Assembly (NCBI GenBank): GCA_950295325.1
Contig: OX485805.1
Coordinates: 33,405,501-33,469,500, forward strand
Reading direction: 5' to 3'
DNA length: 64,000 bases
Origin: Polytrichum commune
Lineage: Eukaryota > Streptophyta > Polytrichopsida > Polytrichales > Polytrichaceae
Positions 11,045 to 21,442 of the stretch are shown one piece after another. The notes below the pieces were generated by a model. That model was not told the origin of the DNA and ran no database searches. It was given only the letters and a program-made list of their open reading frames with translations. The position numbers and the translations under genes are program-made. How positions within the stretch are numbered: position 1 is the stretch's first letter; each line of letters starts with the position of its first letter.

Positions 11045-12768
11045 TCAACCATCTAACTCCACCTCTTGAAGTGACAATGCCCTACGCTTGTTGGTTACTG
11101 TAGCGGTTTTCCAAGTGTCAAAAATGCCATTCCAATCCATGAATTCAACTCCCAAACTGTTTAGGCTAACCTTCATCAATGCATCAAGTGTGTCAAGGTT
11201 CAGGCATGTTCTCCTTTCGCTCTTAACCCAATTCTGCTTTGAAAAATCACGCTCACAAACAACAGTGCTAGTAGGGAACACAAGTATGGCTTGCCATAGC
11301 GACATTAGGGTTGGCCAATTGATCTTAAACTCTCGGTCACGGCCACAAAAAACCCAAGCTTCATACATACTTTGGTGTTGACAAGTTGAAGATGACATCT
11401 CCACAAATTCGAGCAACAAAGAACAAAGCTCCACTTGAAATGTGTCACCAACCGGTTCAACCATTGCTCAGTTAAAGTGCATCGATCCAATGCATCCATG
11501 GGATAGTATTTTGGGCTAAAAACCCTAGCCGCATTAAAAATAGGCAAGTCGAGGAAACGATCATTTAGTGAGTCAATAACCTTTTGGACGTATAGTTTAC
11601 CAAGGGTGATGCAATCCTCCAACGAGCCCCCTACATCACACCCGGGCATAGAGTCATAGTGCAAAGTATGCACTTTCTCACAACCAAACCTATCAACATA
11701 CAAGATCTCTCCAGTTGGCACCACGTTGCGCAAAAAATTTCCAAATGTTTGGTTGTTGTGCCAAAACTTACACCCAAATAGTGTCTCCGCAACAAATTGA
11801 TTGTCACATCGATAGTAGAGGCTATGTATGTGATATCTACGAGATCAAACTGAAATTTCCGATTGAGCTTGTTCAATTCAAGTAGCACATCAACCAATAG
11901 ATGGATGAAGAATTGGAACTGCAAAGAGGTGATATTTGTGTACCATGCGCGTTCTTCAGCTTATCATGACTCCAAAATTGCAGGTATACAAAAAACCATT
12001 CTCCCCATGACCATGCCGCGTGATAGCCACCGTACGGAATGATTATGCAAAACCATTCGGGTCTCTTCGCGAAATGCAAGTAACAATTTCGCCAACGTGC
12101 CTCGCCAAATCACTGATCGTCCCAATCACTCATACACTTGATTCGTAGCTCGATCAATGAATCCAAGGCATGTAAATTCGTCATTAGCATCCTTCGCAGC
12201 TAAAGCCTCTCGGTGAGCTATGCAGTATGTTCCAACCAAATGGGTTACTAGATCTCGAAGTCGGGCCACCACTCCTTGATGCACACCAGTCATGCACGCC
12301 GCTCCATCTGTAGCTATGGCCACCAGCTTCAGAAGATCGAACCCAAGTCTTTCTAGTAATTCCTTAACGGACTGGAACATGATTTCCCCAGTTCCTCGTG
12401 ATAGAGGCATCAATTCTACGAACTGTACACACGTTGAACCAGAACCAACACCCGTCAAGTACAAACATACACAATAAGATGTGGTTCACATGTTCGATCA
12501 GTTGAATCAATAACGAATAAACTGGGTTGCTTTTGACCTCCTCAATAAGGCTCAAATATAAATTTTGAAATATTGCATCCAAGAACCCCATTGTTAAGGT
12601 CACATTTGCATACGATGAGTACTCAATGGAAGATGACATGTTGGAAGTAGCCAAGTGCATGTGAATTTTGCATTGGTCAACGTAAGCAAGTAATGGTTGA
12701 TTGTTGCTGATAACAAAATACAAGAGCTTCATAACTGTGAGAATTCTTCCATTCTCACGGTCCACCAT
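11045..12768 (-). pseudogene. hAT-superfamily transposase, central and C-terminal part, frame-shifted
   Basis: Read leftward in changing frames, the region contains the hAT core. A block SNPVYSLLI...STCVQFVELMPL is followed by LVAIATDGAACMTGVHQGVV, matching the conserved TDGA-x-x-M-x-G of hAT transposases; then an insertion-domain-like part (DSMPGCDVGGSLEDCITLG), and finally the C-terminal dimerisation domain (INWPTLMSLWQAILVFPTST followed by VVCERDFSKQNWVKSERRT and LDALMKVSLN). This arrangement resembles the ZNF862-like branch of hAT proteins. The coding frame shifts several times (near 12,450, 12,100, 11,900 and 11,700), so no single protein can be made. The N-terminal exon is at 14,849-15,844. 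Element termini were not found. Confidence 0.8.
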
Positions 12769-12979
12769 TGTTCAGAGGCCAGACTCAATGGGCGCCACAT
12801 GTCCCTTGTTTGATGGATGGTGCTTCGCAAGCCACCGTTGTCGTACAAGAAATGGTTTAATAAGTAAATATAGTGTGAAATATTTTGAGAGTAGGGTTTA
12901 AAACAAATAAAGATAAAGCTAAGAAAAATAAAGGTATAGACAAAAGGGAGGGGGGAGATTAGAGGAATGAGGGGGAAGA

Positions 12980-13195
12980 GAAAAAACCGTGGTTATAACC
13001 ACGAAACTTAGAGTCGCATGCTCAGGGGGTAGGTGGCGCCAACTGGTAGTTACTTGCCTAGTTTTCACTAGCAATGCCAAGCCACGTGGCCATTCGCCTG
13101 CTCATACGAGTCCAGAGGGTTTCGAACCTGTACCAGTGCTATGGTGCTTGAAGCATTTTATCAGTTGGGCTTCCGCGGCTTGGCGTTTTTCAGAG
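12980..13195 (-). repeat. tRNA-derived SINE-like sequence
   Basis: On the minus strand a tRNA-like head contains an A-box-like word (AAGCCCAACTG, near 13,165) and a B box (GGTTCGAAACC, near 13,120), with 45-50 nt between them, as in plant SINE Pol III promoters. Downstream the sequence runs to a T-run (complement of AAAAAA at 12,981-12,986) that could end Pol III transcription. A 16-bp palindrome (CGTGGTTATAACCACG) lies at 12,988-13,003 just before it. No flanking duplication was identified. Confidence 0.5.
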
Positions 13196-13305
13196 CATGC
13201 TGAAGGGATTTATATCCCTATCCATTGTTTATATTATTTTTTATTTATTTGACTGGATTTTGAGTGGAAGAAAAAATCATATCTTTTGGGGAAGCTTTAG
13301 AATGA

Positions 13306-13863
13306 CGCCTTCCTACTAGAAAGTATTTAGGTTACAAGACGAAGGACCATTTCAGAGCTTCACCATTTAAATGTGGTTATTTTGATTTTTATATATTTTT
13401 TGAACATGTCGAATTGGAGAGTTTGCCTGAGTCTCAAGATGAAGAACTTCAACCAGAGCTTGAGCTGGACTTTTCTTTATCTCAACTGCCGATTGGTACT
13501 CTTCTGTCACTTAGTCCTTCACCACTGCATAAGCGTCCACAAGAAGAAGCTGGGCCTTCTCGGCCGTTGAAGCAACCTCGTGTGGAGCAGCAATGGCACG
13601 GAAACCTTCAACAAGATGCTCGTGCATTGGTGATTTTGTTGCAGGCTGGATGTGTTGAACCTGACACTCGGGATATGACATTTGGAAGAATTTTTGAAGG
13701 CTTAAATGATGATCAATATTTTTGTTGTCTTAAGTCTGCGAAAGGAAGTTGCGGCCATCAACGTTGGCTACAAGGTCCAGTTAATCCATTGACTAAGACT
13801 GATCATACAGACTATATTGCATTTATTCTTCGACGCATCCTCAAGTTCTTGCAATTGGAGTAA
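13306..13863 (+). CDS. Unknown protein-coding-like ORF
   Basis: The frame is open for 186 codons from a TGA at 13,303-13,305 to a TAA at 13,861. The translation is acidic at first (ESQDEELQPELELD), then Ser/Leu-Pro-rich (SLSPSPLHKRPQEEAG), then has a basic patch (SRPLKQPRVEQQW) and a hydrophilic C-terminal half with Cys residues (DDQYFCCLKSAKGSCGHQRW). There is no ATG near the beginning, so it may be an internal or last exon. I do not recognise it. It lies on the opposite strand between the two parts of the hAT gene, which suggests either an inserted gene or a second gene of the same element. Confidence 0.35.
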   Translation, partial: RLPTRKYLGYKTKDHFRASPFKCGYFDFYIFFEHVELESLPESQDEELQPELELDFSLSQLPIGTLLSLSPSPLHKRPQEEAGPSRPLKQPRVEQQWHGNLQQDARALVILLQAGCVEPDTRDMTFGRIFEGLNDDQYFCCLKSAKGSCGHQRWLQGPVNPLTKTDHTDYIAFILRRILKFLQLE

Positions 13864-13869
13864 AATTCC

Positions 13870-14848
13870 TATTGGAATTATTTTCAACCTCTTTTAGACA
13901 TACATTGATGTTATATGTTTAGTTTTAATATTTACAAACTTCATCTTGTGTGTTTGAAGTTTGGTTAAAAAAAAAAGTAGAGATAGTTTACTATTTCGGT
14001 TGAAATTTTGATGAGTAAACTAAGATTAGGAATAGATTAGCAAGCTAAGACAAAAATTAGATGAATAAGTTAAGGTAATGATGAGTAAGCTAATGGAGGG
14101 AGGTTAGCCAATGACTAGTCGAGGCCCATATGATATAGGTGTGGGCTAGTGTTGATTTTGAGAGGTGGCTAGGGGGTCTGACCCTTCTCTCCTGCAAAGG
14201 GGGGGTTTACAGTTTGGAGGAGTAGTGTGTGGAGAAGGAGAAAAATATTGGTGTACTTGAAAGTTTTTTTTTCTATGAAAATTTTGGGAGTTGATATGTC
14301 TTGTCAGTGTGGTTCTGAAATGAGATAAACACACTCTATTTGGATTTGTATGCGATTTTTATGAGGTTTAGAGGGGAACAATGTTTGTTGCAATGAAATT
14401 TAGAAGACCATGACTTCAAAGGCTTGTAGAAATCGTGTATAGTGTTTTTGTTTATGAAACTCGAGCAAGTGAAGTGGTATTGTATCATCTCTCTATGAAA
14501 CTTTATATTTTTTAATTTAGAATATTGAAGAGATAATTATGGCTTTCAATGCGAAAGGGTAATGAGCTGCCAATTAGATTCGAGAATAAAAAGTGTCTAT
14601 CAACTTCAATAGAGCATAGAAATGTTTGTAGGGGTTTTGAAGATGAATACTTCTTGCATTTTTCTAGTCTCCCATGTCTTAAGCCAAAACTAATTGCAGC
14701 CAAAAATCCAGTATTTTCCCAAAGTAAAGACTTCTCTACCCGACATTTGGTCCTAACTCTACTTGTGATCATCGGACTTCTCATGTTGTTTGACTGTTGA
14801 GAGCTGAATCATTGAACACCCGCTCCCGCCCCATGTTCGTAAATCTAT
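13870..14848. other. AT-rich DNA, probable intron or decayed part of the hAT gene
   Basis: No open frame is convincing. On the minus strand near 14,775-14,800 the words KQHEKSDDHK appear in one frame and would fit the histidine half of the zinc finger begun at 14,849-14,900, implying a frame shift. The rest shows a loose repetition of TAAGNNTAAG-like words (13,990-14,100). Confidence 0.35.
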
Positions 14849-15153
14849 TCATCGAAGTCTGAATTCCTCACACGCTTCACACTTCATCACTTCAACGATC
14901 GGTCCACCAGGAGGCTTTGACCAATACAACCATCGACGTCCAATCTTCCACTTGTTGTTGAATCTGCGTAAGAAAACTTTGGGTGGATTTTGCAGTATAG
15001 TGACTTCACTGGAATCTGGTGTTCCATGTTTACAATCAACCGCATTATCCATATTCGAGTCTCCGTCCTCGCTACTGATCAGTCTAGATTCACCAAAACA
15101 AAAATTCAAGTCTAATTGGCGAGCATCCCGAAGTGGACGTCTGGGACCTCTAC

Positions 15154-15820
15154 CAGGGTTGTCTATCCCGCCGTTATGACGGTGTCGTGCCGTCATGACG
15201 TGTCGTGTCGTGACGGACCCCTCCGTCATGACACAATAGGGTCCACGTAGGGTCAACATAGGGGGAATGGAGTAGGGTGGGTAAAATACTTACCTTCTTG
15301 CCAAGGTGGCGTCCTATGTGGCAGAAAACGCCGACGTGGACGTGGATATGCCTAGCGCCAGGTAAACCATTTTGCCATTCTGTTTACCATTTTGTTAAAA
15401 TCAAAGTAGTAAAAAACGACTAAGGAGGGTGTGGGGCGGACGGGGGACGGGGTGGGGCGGACGGGGGGAACGGGGGCGGGAACGGGGCGGACGGGGGGGA
15501 ATGCGGGGGCGGACAGGTTGGGAACGAGGCGGGGAACGGGAGCGGAGGGGGGGGGGGAACGCGGGGGCGGACGGGGGTTGGATCGGGGGCTAGTAATTTT
15601 TTCCCCACTTTACCTCTACTTTGCTGACATGTCATCACACGTGGACATCTTACATCCTACGTGTCCAAAATGGGGTAATGTAATTACATACAAAATTCGG
15701 TAAAATTCAAGTCCGTCAGGATAAAGACAGCATCCGGCATAATGTCGTGACGGATACGTGTCGTGACGGCACGACATTATGCCGAGATTAGCGTCCGTCA
15801 CGACACAATAGACAACCCTG
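15154..15820. mobile_element. 667-bp non-autonomous hAT-type element
   Basis: The element has 13-bp perfect terminal inverted repeats (CAGGGTTGTCTAT at 15,154-15,166 and its complement at 15,808-15,820) and a perfect 8-bp target duplication ACCTCTAC (15,146-15,153 and 15,821-15,828). An 8-bp duplication with a CAGGG terminus is the hAT hallmark. Subterminal regions are packed with CGTCATGACG and CGTGTCGTGACGG words, likely transposase-binding repeats. No transposase is encoded. The insertion lies in the first exon of a hAT transposase gene. Confidence 0.9.
15425..15590 (+). repeat. G-rich minisatellite inside the hAT-type element
   Basis: Imperfect repeats of GGGGCGGACGGGG-like units on the plus strand. 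Many runs of three or more G lie close together, so the strand could form G-quadruplexes. Open frames across it (both strands) are repeat artefacts rich in Pro or Gly. Confidence 0.75.
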
Positions 15821-15844
15821 ACCTCTACGTGAACTGGACGCCAT

Positions 15845-16455
15845 AATCAACCTTCTTTCACTGCAAAAATTTCTCACCAGCACATGATCCACATGCTCAG
15901 AACTCAGACACCGTGATCACAAGAGAGAGACACAATACTAGCAATGGAACTCTACTGCAACATACACGCCAAAAAAAATCTCCAGGTAAAAAAACTGCAT
16001 GATATCAGTCCAGGTGAGTTAAATTGTGAAAATGCTGACTGGTAATGTTTATTAGTCCAGAATAGCGATCGAAATTTAGTTCGTGAATCAAATTTTTGTT
16101 CCTCATTAATTTTTCAATGGGCTCTGGATTTTGCATAATTGCAGCTCGAGCATGAAAACATTGAGTTGATTGCAGCGACACTCATAACACATGTCAAGCC
16201 AAAACCTAACAGATTATCATATATCCCAGTTGCACAAACTTGACCTCAAACATACACCCTTCTTACGATCCCTCCACAACACACACACACACAATCTGTA
16301 TAAGCAATATACTAATCTCACTCACCCACTTCGAATACTCCCTCCTCGAGTCCTCGTCAAAATTCTTGATCGATTGAATATTCCTTCCGAAATAATAAGC
16401 TGCCGAAAATATAAGCTGCACCGAAGTATAAGCTGCCTGATCGATCAAGCTGCAC
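15845..16455. other. Upstream flank of the hAT gene; target region of the CACTA element
   Basis: Probable promoter side of the hAT gene, without a clear TATA box. From 16,395 there are several copies of ATAAGCTGCAC/ATAAGCTGCC words, which continue on the other side of the CACTA element from 30,514. A short CA repeat lies near 16,278-16,292. Confidence 0.45.
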
Positions 16456-16484
16456 CACTACAATAGATTGGGTATTTTGTGACT
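16456..16484 (+). repeat. Left terminal inverted repeat of the CACTA element
   Basis: 29 bp beginning CACTACAATAGATTGGG, matching the right terminus with one mismatch (T/C at base 9). Confidence 0.95.
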
Positions 16485-16760
16485 AGGGAAATATGACTGG
16501 GGATGACTGGTGACTACATGCAGTCACATTTTTCCAGGCCTCGACCTTTGGGGTGTACGAAATTCAAAAATATGACTCGCAGTCATATTTTACTGTCGTA
16601 TTTGGCAAATGTACTGTATACGGCATATGGGAATGACGACTGCCTTTATAGGGAACGACGGGGAACGTGTATGGTGGACGCACAGTCATATGTGGCAGTC
16701 ACATTTTTCTGCGAGTTATATTCTTCAGTCACATTCTGACTAGGACCATTTTTTTCCTTT
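16485..16760. repeat. Left subterminal repeat region
   Basis: Repeated ATGACT / AGTCAC / AGTCATATT words in both orientations. In CACTA elements such subterminal repeats are binding sites for the element's own TNPA-type protein. From about 16,760 to 17,197 the DNA is AT-rich and probably the 3' untranslated end of the TNP2 gene. Confidence 0.8.
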
Positions 16761-17990
16761 TTTTGGGCAGCCCTTGATAATTTAGGCTGCCCTAGACGGG
16801 CCTCTTGTGTTTTTGCCCCATGACTCATTATCTAGTATTATGGTTTGGATTATTTATTTAATAATGAAAGATTTTGGTCAAAATTAAGTACTTTGTGTGT
16901 TATAGTATGAACGGCAATGAAAATTGGGAATGACCCATGTTTATTTAATGAATAATTAATTGATTGATGTTTTAGGGAGTATAGGGGGGAAATTGGGGAG
17001 GAAATTTGATTCTTACTATTGCCAAAAGACTAATTGAACATGTATATAATTGAACTTAAATATATACCCACCTAAGTTTCATTTATACAACTTCTTGCTC
17101 GGACGGGAAGTCAATCACCGTCCGAGTCGCAAAGCTCGGAGTCATCTACCGATGTGTCGTCCGGTCCCTCTAGACATTCTAATACCTTGGCAACCACTCA
17201 TGGCCCTACTTCCATTGCATCGCCCAATATGGGTGTCTTCGGTACGATATCGTCATGTAAGGCCGTCACTTGTAATCCGGGAAAATCAGAAGTCCTACCT
17301 AGTGCTATGCATTGTACTTCATCTGTTCTTTGTTGTTTGGAGAATACCCAAACCCCTCTCGGTTCCTTACGCAAAACAACTTCCCATCCACTTTTCGCGA
17401 CGTCAGGTGCAAAAAAAACTTGTTTGATATGGAAAGGAAAGGCAAATGATTGTGCTGAGTAAGGAATCAATCTGTCAAAGTTTACAATGGTGAAACCATA
17501 GTCGTCGCGCTTCATCGTCGCCCCATCTCCCTTAATGTTTGCAACGACCCAATTGCAATAGAGGACCACTACCTCGAAGAATCCAGAGTCCACAGAGAGT
17601 ATTTCCTCAACCCAACCCACATACTCCAACTCCGCTGCCTTTGGATTTGTGTCCTTCAGGCCCGAGCGACATAATTGTCGAAATGTTGCGGCCACCCCAG
17701 AGTCCATCGTTGTCAATTGCGCCTGTGCGCTTTGGACACGGATGTGGTTTCCAAACGCATACATGGATCGATACGACTTCGCTGCATCCGATGGAGGTAA
17801 CATCAAGGCCCTAACGTCTTCTTGTACCTCCTCAGTCCCTTCTTCTATGGCGCGCACCACTGCTTTTGGAAACCAAATGTGGAAATCCTCGTCACGCAAC
17901 TCCGCTGGGTACATTATCCGCGCCTTCCGCTTCTTGCGCTTGTATTCATGCCGCTCACATTCCCGCCGTGACATGTCATCCTCGTGTTTC

Positions 17991-18282
17991 CTGCATTTTG
18001 GATACAGCCCAACACATCATTACCCGTGACATTCTGAAATCACTAAGGGCAGTCATATTATGCATACAGCAGTAGTCGTACTGTGTCGCGATAACTACAA
18101 CGAAATGCATATTTTACGACTACATTTTGTGATTGTACTCAGTCATATATCCCAAAATATGACTGAGTGCAGTCATAAATTTTGGTCACAAAAGATGAGT
18201 TTTGTTGTAGTTCGTATGGATTGGACTGTTGTTCTAAGAGAGGTCATGCATTTAAGGTTCTTCCACTAAAATGTGAACTCAC
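17991..18282 (-). repeat. TNP2 intron 3 filled with AGTCAT repeats
   Basis: The intron runs from donor GTGAGT to acceptor ATGCAG and contains several AGTCATA/TATGACT words at 18,045-18,180, the same motif as the subterminal regions. Confidence 0.7.
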
Positions 18283-19181
18283 CTCCTCCATTTTTCCAGT
18301 GGTGCCGCATTGTTCACCACGAACTCATGTATCCATTGTCGAAGGTCGGATGGGAGATGACACGCCCGCCCGCCACCTTCGAGGATCTCATCATACATTG
18401 ATGGGTCTTCTTTGTCATCCTACACTCTTCGAGTGGTGACTGTATATTCTTGCATATACTCTGTACAAAATCCCAATGCCTCTACTATGGCATAGCCTTC
18501 AGCCATGCAACCCTCTGGTCGAGTACGGTTTCGGACATACCCTTTGAGAGTCTTCAGGTACCTCTCTATAGGGTGCATCCAACGTGTATGTACGGGTCCA
18601 CAAATTTCCACTTCCTCCACGAGATGCAGGACCAAATGGCTCATGATGTCAAAAAATGATGGCGGGAATTCTTTTTCCAACATGCATAGTGCTATGGCCG
18701 CTTCACACCTCATCTCATGTATTGTTGCGGGATCAATGGACTTAGCACACACCCTTCTGAATACACGGCTCAACATTATTATTGATGTCCGCACTTCCTT
18801 TTCCATTGTGCAGCGCACACATAGTGCCAACACTTGCTGCATGAGGACATGGTAGTCATGGGATTTTAGGCCTTTCATTGTCCCATCCACGTTTACGCGC
18901 TTCTTCAACTGTCCCACATAGTGAGTGGGGGTTCGCAATGCACGCACTTGCTCCACAAAGACTTCACGCTCTTCTTTCGTCATAACGTAAGAGGACTGAG
19001 GTAGAATCACGCTACCGGGTTTTGTTCCTGCTACGGGCCAAAGATGCGGGCGTATACCCGCCTCCTTCATGTCTAGACGAACTCCAATTGTATCATTCTC
19101 TCCAAATATGATTTTCATTACATTCTCAGCGATGTTTTTCTCACAGTGCATAACATCGAGTGTGTGTCGAATTAGAAGATC

Positions 19182-19357
19182 CTGTACAGTGACTCGAGCT
19201 AGTGAGAAATTTGCCGGCGTGAATCACAATATCACTACGTGCAATCATGTGACTGTACATGACTACGTCCACTCACATAATACTCATAAACAATATTACT
19301 ATATGCAATTATGTGACTACGTCCAGTCACTTAATTCGGCTAATAATATACACGTAC
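19182..19357 (-). repeat. TNP2 intron 2 with AGTCAC/ATGTGACT repeats
   Basis: The 176-bp intron (donor GTACGT, acceptor TGTACAG) contains at least four ATGTGACT/AGTCAC words spaced by about 30-50 bp. Confidence 0.7.
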
Positions 19358-21442
19358 TTTCCAGTATGGAAGGTCATATAGACATGTCCTCCTCTTCACT
19401 CCATGATTGTGTACGGGGTCTGTCGTCTGCCCAGTTTGGTTTCTGTAGTGTTTTTTTGTCCACTCTTCTCGCTTGTTCGCATATCGCAATTGCTCTCGAC
19501 CACTCATCCTTCTTGGCGGTGGTCTCATCTCCGGCTGCCCATCAAAATTGGACCTCTGTCGTCTCCATTGGTGGGTCATTGGCAGTTGTCGTCTATGTCC
19601 AAGGTAAACATTTTTTTTCAACGCTTTGGAACGCCGTGTTGCCACGTTGGGGCCACACACGGGGCAAGCCCTATGTCCTTTTGTTACTTGCCCGGAAATC
19701 AAGCCGTACGCCGGGAAGTCGTTCACCGTCCACAAAAACATGCCATGTAGCTTAAATGTTTTCTCTTTGGAGTTTCCTTGTGATCTGTCCAAGCAGTCGA
19801 TCCCTTTCCAAAGCTCTTGGAGCTCCTCAATCAAAGGTGCCATGTACACATCCACGTTCCTGTCCCTCACACTCTCTTTTCCTGGTATGATTAGCGCAAG
19901 CATCATTACGAAGTTTTTGGTCACTAACCAAGGGGGGAGATTGTAGTTCAGCATGACCACGGGCCAAGTAGAGTGGTTGAGACTTTGGTTCCTAAATGGA
20001 TTTACGCCATCCAGTGCAAGGCCAAGCCTAACGTTCCGTTCATCTTCCGCAAACCACGGCCACCTATTATTTACGTGGTCCCAAGCCTTCAAGTCCACCA
20101 CGGACCTCATCACCTTGTCTTTACTTTTCCCTCCTACATGCCACTTCATTAGCTCCGCGATCCGTGTGCAGCTGTACATCCTTCACAAACGAGGAATCAA
20201 AGGAAAATATCTCATAACTTTGACTGGAATTGTACTGGAGTTCTCTACAAAGCGCGATTTGTGGCATGTTGGGCACTCCGTTGTATTCTCCAATTCTTTC
20301 CGAAACAAACAACATCCATCTCTACACGCATGTATTGAGTTGTAGGACAACCCCAACTTCATCAACAAGCCTTTCGCCTCGTTAAATGATTTCGGTAGTG
20401 TGTTGTCCTTGGGTAAAATTGTCTCCTTCAACAACTTCAACAACTCATCCACAAAGTTGTTTGGTACGGCGAAGGTGGTGCAACACAATAGTATCAAGAG
20501 TGTCGATGTGAGATGGTTCGAGGGGCTTCCCTCATACAGTGGAGTTCCAGCTTCGTATAAGAGATTTTGGTGGTCTACCCCACTGGGGTCCTCACTGTTC
20601 ATGGTACTCCCTCTTGTTTCCATGGGGTCATTCATTTCTTCCCTTTCCCCCTTACTACCATCACTGTCCCTCGTTGTGAAACCATCCTCCCCTTTATCGT
20701 CTTCAACCAATGCATTCCCGAGTTCCTCATGTATGGTGGCTTCGGTTTCGTGTCCGTCATAATTGAGGCCATCGTACTTGCCGAAGCACTCTGCCACTAT
20801 ACGTAGAACCTCAACTTCTCCATCATGTCCATCGTTTGTGTTAGGGTATGTCTGGCTTCTTTGCCCAGTCCGCGGTACATGGGAGAACAAGTCAATCGGG
20901 CTGTACTCGTCCTGCAGAGAGTGATAAATTTGTGCGCACGTTATATATTTTCGCTTTGGCAGAAATATACGATAAGGATTCATAACAATGACAAACATAG
21001 ACCACGGATTGTATATAACATGGACATATTATATACAAATGTATGAAAACGACAGGGAGCAATCACAAGTAGTCTTGTATCACATGGACGAGTCATAAAT
21101 TTGTGACTTCTGTGTTACATGGTTCTGTCATAAAATGCGCGCTGTATCTAACGAGGGGCAATCATGAAACGCCGAATATAACATGAACGTGTAACATGCG
21201 GGGGGGGGGGGGGGTGTTCATCGATTATGAAGACAAGAGTGTGTCAGGTAAAAGAAATTTCATGCAACATACAACGGAAAACCAATGGATGTAAAAAATT
21301 GGTCATGTTCCACGTACACATGTATACCGTGGTCCGGACATGTATACAAAATTTTGTCAAAACAAAACATGACTTGGTGTAGTCATGTTAGTGAACACAT
21401 GGCACACTTACTCATTCCTAATATGGACTAATGGGTGCCAGC

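Larger units (their letters stand above)
14849..15844 (-). pseudogene. N-terminal exon of hAT transposase, split by a nested element
   Basis: The exon begins at ATG 15,844 (MASSSRRGPRRPLRDARQLD) and, once the inserted element 15,154-15,820 and one copy of its target duplication are ignored, runs in one frame to a TGA at 14,849-14,851. The end of the exon reads FNNKWKIGRRWLYW...GGPIVEVMKCEACEEFRL, which resembles the first half of the TTF-like zinc finger (W-x-x-W ... MxC-x-x-C) that precedes the catalytic domain in ZNF862-like hAT proteins. The second half of the finger seems to follow in another frame. The match to the downstream transposase parts on the same strand supports a single broken gene. 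Confidence 0.6.

Noticed and set aside
15420-15703. Pro-rich and Gly/Arg-rich frames inside the hAT-type element
   Set aside because: Products of the G-rich minisatellite; the element is non-coding.
19069-20806. Long plus-strand frames across 19.1-20.8 kb
   Set aside because: They are antisense shadows of the TNP2 exons.
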